A model generated the notes under the pieces. It made no database searches, had not been told where the DNA came from, and was given only the letters and a program-made list of their open reading frames with translations. Both the position numbers and the translations under genes were made by a program. A DNA stretch of 64,000 nucleotides, taken from assembly GCA_963720785.1 (NCBI GenBank), contig CAVRGQ010000007.1:1-64000 (forward strand). Reading direction: 5' to 3'. The stretch is from CAVRGQ01 sp963720785 (GTDB taxonomy: Bacteria; Actinomycetota; Acidimicrobiia; IMCC26256; DASPTH01). Positions 52,669-62,666 of this stretch are shown piece by piece. Positions within the stretch are counted from its first letter, which is position 1. Every line of letters begins with the position of its first letter.

Positions 52669-53687
52669 CTACTGCTTCTCGCTCCGCTCGTTCCGGGTGC
52701 CGAGCAGCGCCGCGTAGGCCTCCGACACCGCCTGGGTGAACACGGGGTCGCGCACGGGGTCGTCGGTGGCGGGCAACGGCGTTCCTTCGCGTCGCAGTCG
52801 GCGCGCCACGTGTCGACGACCTCCGCGTAGGTGATGTCGTCGAGGTGCTCGTCGAAGACCCGCGCCTCCTCGGCGTCGGCGAAGCACTGGCCCTTCCACG
52901 AGATCGAGATGCGGATCTCCTCCGCGGCCCAGTCGCCGAACTCGCGGTCGTCCTTGCGGATGTGCCAGCGGTCGTCGCCCTCGTAGGAGAGCAGCGAGTC
53001 GATCGGGACCTGCGGGTTGGTGTCGACGTTCCCCACCGCCTCGACGCGGTGGTACATGAAGTCGTTGTCGCCCACGACCGCGTAGTTGGCGGGCGGGTCG
53101 ATCTTCACCTTCGGCGCGTCGGGACCGTCGGGCCAGTAGCTGAACCCGCCCTGTGGCCCCTCGTAGTACCAGGCCACCGCGGTCGCGACCTTCACCTGCC
53201 ACCGGGTGAACAACCCCGAGGCCACCATCGCGTTCACGATCCACGCGGGGTACTGCGAGCGCTCGACGCCACGGAACGTGGGGACGTCGACGTGCTTGCG
53301 GTTCTGCGGCATCGGCGCGGTGAGGTTGGAGAACACGATGAGCGGGCGCACGATCTCGGCGTCGAACACCTGCGCCGCCGCGTCGATCAGCCGCTCGTTG
53401 TGCAGGAAGGTCTCCGCGCCCGGCACCAGCACCTGCTCCTGGTTCGCCCAGTTCCCCCGGAAAATGGGCGAGGTCATGAACTCCTCGCCCTGCTGGGCGC
53501 CGATGTCGCCACCCGCGCCCGAGCGGTACTGCGCCATCGCCGCCTTGAACTCGGGCAGCATGAGCACGTGCTCGTAGGGGCCGCTGGTCATCGCCAGGTC
53601 CCACGCGATGCCGGGGTCGTCGAGCACCGCCTCCACCACCACGGGAGCGCGGGGCGCCAGATCGAGCAGTGATCCAGGGTTCGTCAT
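52669..53687 (-). CDS. Uncharacterised protein (frameshift near the C-terminus)
   Basis: About 340 residues from ATG 53687. I do not recognise the family. It has MLPEFKAAMAQYRSGAGGDI, GNWANQEQVLVPGAETFLHN, FSNLTAPMPQNRKHVDVPTF, TAVAWYYEGPQGGFSYWPDG and GDNDFMYHRVEAVGNVDTNP, so a globular, Trp/Tyr-rich enzyme fold is likely; the H-x-D and YHR elements might be metal ligands. After about 52783 a second frame supplies GTPLPATDDPVRDPVFTQAV and a C-terminal TRNERSEKQ, ending at 52669. It is convergent with the DapB-like gene and divergent from the secreted cupin gene. Confidence 0.65.
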
Positions 53688-53760
53688 GACCTGGAATCTA
53701 CGCTTCCGGGTCCCCGTTGTCCCTGCCCGTTCGTTCGTGCCCGTCGTTCCCGGAGGTCCC

Positions 53761-54736
53761 GTGCCCCGTCGAGTCGTCCCCCTCCTCGTGTTCGTCGCTG
53801 TCGCCCTCGTCGCCGGCCCCGCCGCGGCCCAGACCACCACGACCACGCCCACGACCGCTGCGACCACGCCGGCCGCCACGACCACGCCCGGCACCGCGAC
53901 GACGGCGGCCCCGAAGACGGGCGACAAGAGCAGCGCCAACGGCGTGACCCGCGTGATCCTCGGCGTGGCCGAACCCCAGAACGCGCCGGGCCAGACGCTG
54001 CTGCTCCAGGACATCCGCATCGCCCCGGGCGCCAAGCTCGCCGAGCACTACCACCAGGGCACGCAGCTGGCGCAGCGTCACCAAGGGCACGCTCACGTAC
54101 ACGCTCGACCAGGGCAGCGCGATCGTCACCGCGCCGGGGGGCACGCCGGAGAGGGTCACCGCACCGAAGACCATCTCGCTCACCCCGGGCTCCGTGCTCG
54201 TCGAGAACGCCGGGCTGCTCCACCACGCGGAGAACAAGGGCAGGACCGCAGTGGTCCTGAACCTCACCGCGCTGCTCCAGACCGGCGCGCCGCTCGCCAC
54301 TCCGGCCGGCGAGGGCACGGCCGGCACGCAGCTCGACGTGACCGCCGACCTCCAGTCGCAGACCAAGCTCACCCGCACCGTCGGCGCGAGCAACGAGAAG
54401 ACGTACGGCTGGAACGACCTCGTGGGCACCGCGACCGTCGACGGTCAGCCGGTTGCGGTCGACCTGCAGGGCACCGTCGACTACGTCAAGGGCAGCGGCC
54501 CGTTCGGCGAGTTCGTCACCTTCACCTTCGCCGACGGTTCCGTGCTCGCCACCCGCATGCAGGGCGCGGCCACCGCGGCCACCGACGGCTCCACCACCTT
54601 CGCGGCCACGATGAGCGTGATCGGCGGCACCGGCACCTACGCGAACGCGACCGGTACCGGCGTGTTCACCGGCTCCCGCACGGGCGATCTCGGCGCACCG
54701 GTGCAGGCGAAGTTCGCGCTCACCCTCGCGGGTTGA
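53761..54736 (+). CDS. Secreted protein: cupin fused to an allene-oxide-cyclase/dirigent-like barrel (frameshifted)
   Basis: GTG 53761 with GGAGG ahead gives a signal peptide (VPRRVVPLLVFVAVALVAGP, ending AAAQ), then a Thr/Ala/Pro-rich linker. A cupin follows (ILGVAEPQNAPGQTLLLQDI, RIAPGAKLAEHYHQGTQLA, with VENAGLLHHAENKGRTAVVL). The last ~100 residues (LQGTVDYVKGSGPFGEFVTF, VIGGTGTYANATGTGVFTGS) look like the allene oxide cyclase-like/dirigent barrel. Near 54073 the frame changes; deleting the A in GCGCAGCGTC gives QLARVTKGTLTYTL. Such a secreted two-domain layout is uncommon. It is divergent from 52669. Confidence 0.75.
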
Positions 54737-54739
54737 GCC

Positions 54740-55657
54740 TCACCCCGTCGGCGGGTGCGGGTGCACGATGTTCGCGTAGATCTCCGGGCGGCGGTAGCGC
54801 ACGAAGTCGAACACCGTTTGCTTGTAGCGCGTCGTCAGATCGAGGTCGATCACCGAGTACACGAGCTCGTCGTCCGAGGTGCTCGCGCGCGCCACGACCT
54901 CGCCGGAGGGCGCGATGATCTGGCTGTCGGCCAGGAGCTCGACACCCTCCTCCACGCCGCCTTTCGCGACACCGATCACGAACATGCCGTTCTGGTACGC
55001 GCCCGATGCCATGCAGAGGTTGCTGTGGAACGCCTGCAGGTGGTCCTGGCCCGGGTCGGGCGGGTAGTGCAGCGGCGTGTTGTACCCGATCATCAGCAGC
55101 TCGCAGCCCTGCAACCCGAGCACGCGGTACGTCTCCGACCAGCGCCGGTCGTTGCACAGCGCCACGCCGATGACACCACCGAAGGCCTCGTTGGTGTGGA
55201 AGCCCTCGGGGCCCGGCTCGAAGTGCTTGCGCTCGAGGTGTTGGAACGGACGCCATCCCTCGGGCTCCTCGTGCCCGGGCAGGTGCACCTTGCGGTAGTT
55301 GCTCACGACCCGGCCGTCGCGCTCGACGACGATCGCCGAGTTGTACCGGTGGCCGTCGGGCGTGAGCTCCGCGTACCCGAGGTGGAAACCCACGCCGAGG
55401 CGCGCCGCCTCGTCGAACAGCGGCCGCGTGTCGGGCCCGGGCATCTCCCGCTCGAAGTAGGTGACCAGCTCGTCGTCGTCGAGGTCCCAGCGCGGGAAGA
55501 AGGTGGTGAGCGCGAGCTCCGGGAACACCACGAGCTCGGTGCCGTGGGTCGCGGCCTCGCGCAGCATCTCGATCTGGCGCGCGACGACCTGCGGGCGGGT
55601 CTCGTCGCGCGCGATCGGCCCCATCTGTGCCGCCGCCACCGCCAGCTTCCGGCTCAC
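54740..55657 (-). CDS. Carbon-nitrogen hydrolase (N-carbamoyl-D-amino-acid hydrolase-like)
   Basis: A 305-residue nitrilase-superfamily amidase. The catalytic triad is visible: Glu in VVFPELALTTFFPRWD, Lys in NYRKVHLPGHEEPEG and Cys in IGVALCNDRRWSETYRVLGL. The FFPRWD and LCNDRRWSETYR elements are characteristic of D-carbamoylase, which frees D-amino acids, CO2 and ammonia from N-carbamoyl derivatives. GTG 55657 overlaps the stop of the Zn-hydrolase gene by 4 bp. It would act after the dihydropyrimidinase/hydantoinase at 60916. Confidence 0.9.
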   Translation of the reverse strand: MSRKLAVAAAQMGPIARDETRPQVVARQIEMLREAATHGTELVVFPELALTTFFPRWDLDDDELVTYFEREMPGPDTRPLFDEAARLGVGFHLGYAELTPDGHRYNSAIVVERDGRVVSNYRKVHLPGHEEPEGWRPFQHLERKHFEPGPEGFHTNEAFGGVIGVALCNDRRWSETYRVLGLQGCELLMIGYNTPLHYPPDPGQDHLQAFHSNLCMASGAYQNGMFVIGVAKGGVEEGVELLADSQIIAPSGEVVARASTSDDELVYSVIDLDLTTRYKQTVFDFVRYRRPEIYANIVHPHPPTG

Positions 55658-56937
55658 GCCTTGGTCCCTTTCTGGCCCATCTCCATGGGCGACCCCTCCT
55701 GTGGTGCACCCGCGAGCGCGAGCACGACGTCGAGCAGCACCTCGGCGCCCCGGGCGAGCTGCGCGTCGTCGGTGTGCTCCGCCGGGTTGTGACTGATCCC
55801 GCCGGCGCTCGGCACGAACACCATGCCCGACGGGCACACGCGAGCCAGCATCTGGGCATCGTGCCCCGCACCCGAGGGCATCCGCATCGTGGACCGGCCT
55901 CGGGCGACCGCGGCGCGCGCCACCAGGTCGATCACCGCCGGGTCGAACGCGACCGGCTCGAACCGGGCGAGCGAACGGGTGGCGACCGTGACACCCTCGG
56001 CGTCCGCGATCGTGCGGGCGCGCGCGAGCAACTCCTGCTCGGCGACGGCCAGCACCGCTTCGTCGGTGTGGCGCAGGTCGACGGTGACCACCGCTTCGCG
56101 CGCGACGACGTTCACCAGGTTGGGCACCAGCGTGACCCGGCCGACCGTCGCGACCATCGGCGGCCCGGCCGCGGCGGCGAGCTCCCGTGCCGCGACGGTG
56201 AGCGCCGCCGCCGCGTACCCCGCATCGCGGCGCATCGCCATCGGGGTGGTCCCCGCGTGGTTCGACTGGCCGGTGAAGGTGAACTCGGTCCACGAGATGC
56301 CCTGCACCCCGGTGACGACACCGATGTCGATGCCTTCCGCGTCGAGCACCGGGCCCTGCTCGATGTGAAGCTCCACGAACGCGTGCGGCGGTCGCGCCGG
56401 GCACGGTGCCGGCCCGGCATAGCCGATCCGCTGCAGCTCGTCGCCGAGCACCGCACCGTCGACGCCGACGGTCGTGAGCGCGGTCTCCAACGGCAGGCCG
56501 CCCACGTACACGAGGCTGCCGAGCATGTCGGGCGCGAAGCGGCTGCCCTCCTCGTCGGTGAACACACCGACCGCGATCGGCCGAGCCGTCTCGATGCCCG
56601 CGGTGACGATCGCCTCCACCACTTCGAGGCCGGCGAGCACACCGAAGGTGCCGTCGTACTTCCCGCCGGTGGCCACGGTGTCGATGTGGCTGCCCGTCAT
56701 CACCGCGGGATCCTCGTTCAGGGCCGGCCAGGTCCCCACGATGTTGCCGACCTCGTCGATGTCGACGCGCAGGCCGAGGTCGCGCATCCACGTGACCACG
56801 AGGTCACGACCGTCGCGGTCGGCGTCGGTGAGCGCGAGGCGCGCGCAGCCCCCGTCGCTGGTGTCACCGATCTCCGCGAGCGCGTCGAGGCGCGCGCGCA
56901 GGCGTGGCCACGAGATCTCCGCGATCCCTGTGCTCAC
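55654..56937 (-). CDS. Zn-dependent carbamoyl-amide hydrolase (M20/HyuC-AllC type)
   Basis: A 427-residue M20-fold hydrolase. The metal sites are GSHIDTVATGGKYDGTFGVL with the bridging Asp, VFTDEEGSRFAPDML with the catalytic Glu-Glu, VELHIEQGPVLDAEGIDIGV, and PSGAGHDAQMLARVCPSGMV with the last His. The lid or dimer-site residues TGQSNHAGTTPMAMRRDA are typical of allantoate amidohydrolases and L-carbamoylases. GTG 56937 overlaps the stop of the molybdenum subunit gene (GTGA). It overlaps the D-carbamoylase-like gene, so two carbamoyl hydrolases with different stereochemistry or substrates are co-expressed. Confidence 0.9.
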   Translation of the reverse strand: MSTGIAEISWPRLRARLDALAEIGDTSDGGCARLALTDADRDGRDLVVTWMRDLGLRVDIDEVGNIVGTWPALNEDPAVMTGSHIDTVATGGKYDGTFGVLAGLEVVEAIVTAGIETARPIAVGVFTDEEGSRFAPDMLGSLVYVGGLPLETALTTVGVDGAVLGDELQRIGYAGPAPCPARPPHAFVELHIEQGPVLDAEGIDIGVVTGVQGISWTEFTFTGQSNHAGTTPMAMRRDAGYAAAALTVAARELAAAAGPPMVATVGRVTLVPNLVNVVAREAVVTVDLRHTDEAVLAVAEQELLARARTIADAEGVTVATRSLARFEPVAFDPAVIDLVARAAVARGRSTMRMPSGAGHDAQMLARVCPSGMVFVPSAGGISHNPAEHTDDAQLARGAEVLLDVVLALAGAPQEGSPMEMGQKGTKA

Positions 56938-59227
56938 CCGAGCCCCGCGACGTCGTCGGGGCGCACCGGCACCCGCGTCAGCGGCCGACCGGTGACGGCG
57001 CGGATCGCCGCGACCACGGCGGGGGTCGACGAGATGGTCGGGGGCTCCCCCACGCCCTTGGCACCGAACGGCGCGCCCGGCTCGGGCTCCTCGATGTAGG
57101 CGACCTCGACGGTCGGGGCGTCGAGCGCGGTGGGGATCAGGTAGTCGGTGAAGCTGGGGTTCACGATGCGCCCCTCGTCGACGAGCAACTCCTCCATCGT
57201 CGCGAGTCCTACACCCTGGGCGATGCCACCCTCGATCTGCCCCAGGCACTGTAAGGGGTTGAGCACCTTCCCGACGTCCTGCGCGGTGGCCAGGTGCACC
57301 ACCCGCACCAGGCCCAGCTCCGGGTCGACGTCGACCACCGCCCGGTGCGCGGCGCAGGCGAACGACACGTGGGCGTCACCCTGGCCGTCGGCGTCGAGAG
57401 GGTGGGTGACCCGGTGGTGGTGCTCCTCCTCGGCCTCGAACACCACGCCGGGCGCGGCAGCGGCGACGGCGAGGTCGAGAGCCCCGTCGAGGCTGCGGAT
57501 GCGGCCGTCGACCAGGGTCATCTCGGCGGGCGCGACGCCGTGCTCGTCGGCGACGAACTCGAGCACGCGGGCCGCGACCGCGCGGCACGCGGCCTCGACC
57601 GCGCCGCCCGACATCATCGTCTGACGGCTCGCGGAGGTGGATCCGGCCGAGCCGATCGACGTGTCGGCCGGGTTGACGAACACGTCGTCGACCCCGAGGA
57701 TGGTGCGGGCGAACTGTTGCGCCACGGTCACGAAGCCCTGACCCACCTCGGCGGCCGCGCACGTGATGGTCGCGACGCCGTCTTCGAGCCGGCAGCACGC
57801 CACGGAGTCGTCGTCGTAACCCTCGGCGTACATCAGGTTCTTGAACCCCACGGCGAAGCCCACCCCGCGGCGCACCGACGACGCGTCGGCGGTGTTGCCC
57901 GCGCCGCCGGGCCGCGCGAGCACGTCGTCGGCGGGCGGCGGCGGATCGGGCAGCGCCATGCACGCGCGGATCACCTCGGCGACCGGCAGGCTGCCCTCGA
58001 TGCGTTGACCGGTGAGCAGCTCGTCGCCCGTCGCCATCGCGTTGAGGAGACGCAGCTCGACAGGGTCGACCCCGCACGCCGCCGCGAGCTTGTCCATCTG
58101 CGCCTCGTGCGCGAAGCCGACCTGCACTGCCCCGAAGCCGCGCATCGCGCCGCACGTGGGGTTGTTGGTGCGCACACCGAACGCCTCCACGTGCGCGTTG
58201 GGCGTGCGGTACGGCCCGGCGGCGAAGCAGGCCGCGTTGGCGGTGACGTGGAACGACGACGACCGGTACGCGCCGCCGTCGAGCACGATGCGTGTCTCGA
58301 AGCTCACGATCGTGCCGTCGGGTTCGGCGGAGTGACGCATCCAGATGCGCGCGGGGTGCCGGTGCACGTGGCCGAGGAACGACTCGCGCCGCGAGTACAC
58401 CATCTTCACCGGGCGCCCGGTGTGGAGCGCGAGCAGGCAGGAGTGGATGTGGAGGCTGACGTCCTCCCGCGCGCCGAACGCGCCGCCCACGCCGCCGAGT
58501 GTGAGCCGCACCTTCTCGGGCGGCAGGCCGAGCACCTCGGCGACCTGATCGCGGTCGTTGTGCAGCCACTGCGTGGAGACGATCAGGTCGACACCGCCGT
58601 CGTCGGCGGGGATCGCGAGCCCGGCCTCCGGGCCCATGAACGCCTGGTCCTGCATCCCGATCTCGTACGTGCCCTCCACGACGACGGGGCCGCGGGCCGC
58701 GGGGTCCCCCTTGCGGATGACGAGGTGCCGGAACAGGTTGCCGTCGGGGTGGATCGGCGGCGCGGCGATCGCCACCTCGGGATCGGTGAGCGGGGTGGTG
58801 ACCTCGTAGTCGACGACGATCGCGTCACGCGCCCGCCGTGCGGTGTCGGGGTGGTCGGCGGCGATGGCGGCGACGGGCTCGCCCGAGTACCGCACGACGT
58901 CCTCCACCAGGACCGGCTGGTCGCGGTGTTCGAGCCCGTACCGGTTGCGCCCCACGAGATCTGTCGCGGTGAGCACGGCGTGCACCCCGGGGATGGCGAG
59001 CGCGGGCCCGATGTCGATGCTGCGCACGACGGCCGACGCGTGGGATGCGCGCAACGTGGCGCCCCACAACATCCCCTCCGCCCAGAGGTCACCGGCGAAC
59101 GCGAACTCGCCGCGCACCTTCGGCACACCGTCGGGCCGGATCGCGGAGTCGCCGACCCGCCCGCCCGCGCCGGCGCCGGTATCGGTCCTCGTCGTCGTCG
59201 TCGGCATGGTCGTGGGGGTGGTCGTGG

Positions 59228-59231
<4 letters not shown>
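56934..59231 (-). CDS. Molybdenum hydroxylase large subunit (xanthine dehydrogenase family)
   Basis: A 765-residue Mo-cofactor subunit from ATG 59231. It has GVPKVRGEFAFAGDLWAEGM, GGVGGAFGAREDVSLHIHSC, TCGAMRGFGAVQVGFAHEAQ with the cofactor-binding Arg, GSAGSTSASRQTMMSGGAVE and PGAPFGAKGVGEPPTISSTP, whose GVGEP Glu is the catalytic base. It hydroxylates aromatic heterocycles with water as oxygen source. The first 20 residues are a Thr-rich leader. It overlaps the Fe-S subunit gene by 4 bp; subunits are in the order FAD, Fe-S, Mo along transcription. Substrate class (purine, nicotinate or other) is not proven. Confidence 0.92.
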
Positions 59232-59721
<490 letters not shown>

Positions 59722-59725
<4 letters not shown>

Positions 59726-60588
59726 GAGACCGCCCTCCTCAGCGCCCGGGCGGCGAGCACGCCGACGGCGTGGCGCCGGTAGTCCGCGCGGCCCCGGTGA
59801 TCGTCGATCGGGCGCGCCGCTTCGGCGACCAGCGTGGCGAACCGCGCCGGGTCACCCGGGTCGGCGAGGCGCACGCCGTCGTCCTCCCAGTGCAACTGGC
59901 GACCCAGCCACCGACACGCCTCCGGCGCGCCGAGCGGACCGGGGCCCACCGCGCCGAGCCCCACCGCCACCTCGCGGCGATCGAGGTCGACGACGAACGC
60001 GACCGATGCGACCGCGATCACCATCGCGTTGCGCACCCCGACCTTGAGGTAGTCCTGCGGCCCGCGCACGACCGGCACGTGGACCGCGGTGATGAGCTCA
60101 CCGGGCGCGAGGGCGGTGCGCTTCGGACCGGTGACGAACTCGCGCACGGGCACCACGCGCGCGCCGGCCGGGCCCGCCAACGCGACCTGCGCGTCGAGCG
60201 CGTGGAGCACGGGCAGCGTGTCGCCCGCGGGCGACGCGGTGCCGAGGTTGCCGCCGATCGTGCCGGCGTTGCGGATCTGCGGCGAGCCCACCGTGCGGGC
60301 GGCGACCGCCAGCGCCGGCGCGCGCTCGGCGATCTCGGGGGCGCCGAGCGCGGCATACGTGACGCCGGCGCCGATGACGAGCACGTCGCGACCGTCGACC
60401 CGCTCCACTCCCGTGCGGCGCAGCTCCGACACCCCGGTGAGGACGACGACATCGGTGAGCCGGCGATGTCCCTCGTTGACGCCGACCATCACGTCGGTGC
60501 CGCCCGCGAGCACCAGGGCATCGGGTGCCTCGCCCAACGCGGCGAACGCGTCGGCCAACGAGGTCGGACGGTGGACGGTCACCCGCAC
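59722..60588 (-). CDS. Molybdenum hydroxylase FAD-binding medium subunit
   Basis: A 288-residue FAD subunit. Motifs LVLAGGTDVMVGVNEG and GSPQIRNAGTIGGNLGTASP (FAD pyrophosphate and isoalloxazine sites) with AGDTLPVLHALDAQ are typical. The C-terminal CO-dehydrogenase-flavoprotein domain reads DYLKVGVRNAMVIAVASVAF. GTG 60588 is used; a second GTG two codons later is possible. It is the first gene of the three-subunit operon. The region 60589-60638 upstream contains an AT-rich CAACAGTTTGTTG palindrome around 60606-60618. Confidence 0.9.
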
Positions 60589-60604
60589 AGCCTGCCCTGT
60601 TCTT

Positions 60605-60620
60605 CAACAGTTTGTTGAGA
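60605..60620. promoter_or_regulatory. Palindrome CAACAGTTTGTTG ahead of the molybdenum hydroxylase operon
   Basis: CAACA-GTT-TGTTG forms a 5-3-5 inverted repeat about 20 bp upstream of the FAD-subunit start, in an otherwise GC-rich region. It could be an operator. Position alone supports this; no regulator gene adjoins it on that side. Confidence 0.4.
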
Positions 60621-60638
60621 TGCCCCGTGAACGCTCCG

Positions 60639-60896
60639 TTACGGGGCCCGTCGACCGGACTGCTCCAGGCTGCTGACCTGCACCGACACCCGGGTGGCGC
60701 CCGCGGCCACGGCGGCGCGGACTGCGGCGTCGAGGGCCCCGAGCACGACGTCGTCGGGCCCCTCACCGGAGCTGCCGAACGGGCCGAACTCCACCGTGAG
60801 GCCGTGCGCCGCGGCGGCGTCGTTCGCGGCGAGCACGTGGTCGCCGGGCTCCCCGGGCACGAACGGCTCGATCGTGAATTCGACTCGGAGCGTCAC
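60639..60896 (-). CDS. Thiamine-binding-like (MTH1187/YkoF-type) small protein
   Basis: An 85-residue protein: VTLRVEFTIEPFVPGEPGDH, VLAANDAAAAHGLTVEFGPF with GSSGEGPDDVVLGALDAAVR, and ATRVSVQVSSLEQ. The strand-helix-strand order with FTIEPF, GPFGSS and a final VSVQV matches the thiamine/HMP-binding MTH1187 family. It starts at GTG 60896, 20 bp from the divergent dihydropyrimidinase start, and its stop lies 51 bp from the FAD subunit. A role in pyrimidine-moiety recognition would suit the neighbours, but this is inferred. Confidence 0.8.
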   Translation of the reverse strand: MTLRVEFTIEPFVPGEPGDHVLAANDAAAAHGLTVEFGPFGSSGEGPDDVVLGALDAAVRAAVAAGATRVSVQVSSLEQSGRRAP

Positions 60897-60915
60897 GACA
60901 CGCCACCCTAACCGC

Positions 60916-62295
60916 GTGCTCCTGACCGGTGGCATCGTGCTCGACGTCGACGGCGAACGCGCCGCGTCCCTGCGCGTCGGGCGCGACGGGCGCGTCGCCG
61001 CAGTGGGACGCGACCTCGTCGCGGAGCCCGGCGAGACCGTGGTCGACTGCACCGGCCGGCTCGTCGTGCCCGGCGGCATCGACGTGCACACGCACCTGCA
61101 CCTGCCCGTCGGCCAGGTGCGCGTGAGCGACGACTTCGACACCGGCACGCGGGCGGCCGCGATCGGCGGCACGACCACCGTGGTCGACTACGTCACCGCG
61201 TACCGCGGCGAGGACCCGCTCGACGCGCTGGCCACGTGGAAGTCGTGGGCCGAACCCGCGTGCGTCGACTACGGCCTGCACATGACCTTCACCGAGCGCG
61301 TGCCCGAACGCGTCGTCGCCGACTGCGTCGAGGCCGGGGTCACGTCGTTCAAGCTCTACATGGCGTATCCCGAGCTGCTGCAGGTCGACGACGACGTCAT
61401 CCTCGACATCATGCGCATGGCGACGCGCCACGGCGGGCTGGTCACGCTGCACTGCGAGGACGGCGGAGCGATCGAGGTGCTCCGGCGCGAGGCCCTGGCT
61501 GCAGGCCGCACCGGGGTGATGGAGCACGCACTCACCCGCCCCGCGGTGCTCGAGGGCGAAGCGGTGACGCGCGCGGCCGCGCTCGCCGAGCGCGCCGGTG
61601 CGTCGATGTACGCGGTGCACCTGTCGTCGGCGCAGGCGATCGCCGCAGTGCGTGAGGCGCGCGAACGCGGCGTCGACGTGCTCGCCGAGACCTGCCCGCA
61701 GTACCTCTACCTCGACACCGCGAAGCTCGCCGGCCCCGACGGCGAGTCGTTCGTGTGCACCCCGCCGCTGCGCGACCCCTGGCACGCCGAGGAGCTGTGG
61801 CACGGCATGACGCACGGGCACGTGCACACCGTCGCCACCGACCACTGCCCGTTCACCGTGGCCGACCGCCGTGCGGGGATGCAGGCCCGGCCCGAGGGCT
61901 TCCGCGACTTCACCGAGATCCCCGGTGGGCTGCCCGGCATCGAGACGCGCATGGGGCTCGTGTGGGCGGGCGTGGCCGCGGGCCGCATCGCCCCGGCCGA
62001 CTGGGTGCGCCTCTGCGCGGAGTCGCCGGCGCGCACGTTCGGCCTCTGGCCGGGCAAGGGCAACCTGCGCGTCGGCGCCGACGCCGACGTCGTGGTGTGG
62101 GACCCGGAACGAGCCCAGTCGCTCGCGGCCGGCGCGCTGCACATGGCCGTCGACCACTCCCCCTACGAGGGGATGGAGGTCACCGGCTGGCCCGACCTCG
62201 TACTGTCACGCGGCGACGTCGTCGCCCGCGACGGCAACTTCGTGGGCGATCCCGCACGCGGCCGCTTCCTCGAACGGGCGCCTAGCTCGCGTTGA
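60916..62295 (+). CDS. hydA: Dihydropyrimidinase / D-hydantoinase
   Basis: A 459-residue cyclic amidohydrolase from GTG 60916. The two-metal site comprises DVHTHLHLPVGQVRVSDDF (HxH), the carboxylated Lys in TSFKLYMAYPELLQVDD, His in LVTLHCEDGGAIEV, His in MYAVHLSSAQAIAAVREA and the Asp in TVATDHCPFTVADRRAGM. CPQYLYLD is family-typical. It opens dihydropyrimidine or hydantoin rings to N-carbamoyl acids, the substrates of the carbamoylases at 54740 and 55654. It is divergent from the thiamine-binding-like gene and overlaps the convergent HTH gene by 14 bp. Confidence 0.92.
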   Translation: MLLTGGIVLDVDGERAASLRVGRDGRVAAVGRDLVAEPGETVVDCTGRLVVPGGIDVHTHLHLPVGQVRVSDDFDTGTRAAAIGGTTTVVDYVTAYRGEDPLDALATWKSWAEPACVDYGLHMTFTERVPERVVADCVEAGVTSFKLYMAYPELLQVDDDVILDIMRMATRHGGLVTLHCEDGGAIEVLRREALAAGRTGVMEHALTRPAVLEGEAVTRAAALAERAGASMYAVHLSSAQAIAAVREARERGVDVLAETCPQYLYLDTAKLAGPDGESFVCTPPLRDPWHAEELWHGMTHGHVHTVATDHCPFTVADRRAGMQARPEGFRDFTEIPGGLPGIETRMGLVWAGVAAGRIAPADWVRLCAESPARTFGLWPGKGNLRVGADADVVVWDPERAQSLAAGALHMAVDHSPYEGMEVTGWPDLVLSRGDVVARDGNFVGDPARGRFLERAPSSR

Positions 62296-62635
62296 GGTAG
62301 TTGTAGATCGTGAAGCGGGAGACGCCCATCGCCTCGGCGACCGTCTCCACCGAGCGCCGTAACGAGAAGGCGCCGCGCTCCGACAGCAGCTGTACGGCCC
62401 GCTGCTTGTCCTCCCGGGAGAGCTCGCCGAGCGACGCACCGAGCTCCTCTTCGATCGCGGCGATCATGCGCTCGAGCGTGCCCTGCACGCCCGGGAGACG
62501 CAGCCCGCCGACCAGCACGCCCTCCCACTCCAGCGGGATGTCGGTAGCGCGCACCTTTGCCGCGGGCACGATGGTCGCGCCGAGCGCGGCGGCGACCGGG
62601 TCCATCGCGACGAGGAGCGGGTGACGGTGGGGCAC
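62282..62635 (-). CDS. HTH regulator of the YheO/HTH_22 type, short form
   Basis: A 117-residue protein from GTG 62635. The C-terminus has the DNA-binding element ERGAFSLRRSVETVAEAMGV with SRFTIYNYLNAS, typical of the HTH_22 domain that ends YheO-like/DauR regulators. The N-terminal PAS-like domain usual for full-length members (about 120 residues) is missing; only VLVGGLRLPGVQGTLERMIA and helix IEEELGASLGELSRED remain. It may be a short relative, or its 5' part may have been lost. It lies between dihydropyrimidinase and the 8-oxoguanine-deaminase-like gene and is the likely regulator of the cluster. Confidence 0.8.
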   Translation of the reverse strand: MPHRHPLLVAMDPVAAALGATIVPAAKVRATDIPLEWEGVLVGGLRLPGVQGTLERMIAAIEEELGASLGELSREDKQRAVQLLSERGAFSLRRSVETVAEAMGVSRFTIYNYLNAS

Positions 62636-62666
62636 CTCGGGAGCGTATCGGGACCGGGGAGGAGGA

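Noticed and set aside
9850..54080. Programmed ribosomal frameshifting as cause of the breaks
   Set aside because: No slippery heptamers recur at the break points, and they occur in unrelated genes.
54740..56791. A 683-residue minus-strand fusion
   Set aside because: The upstream part is out of frame with the Zn hydrolase; the true start of the C-N hydrolase is GTG 55657.
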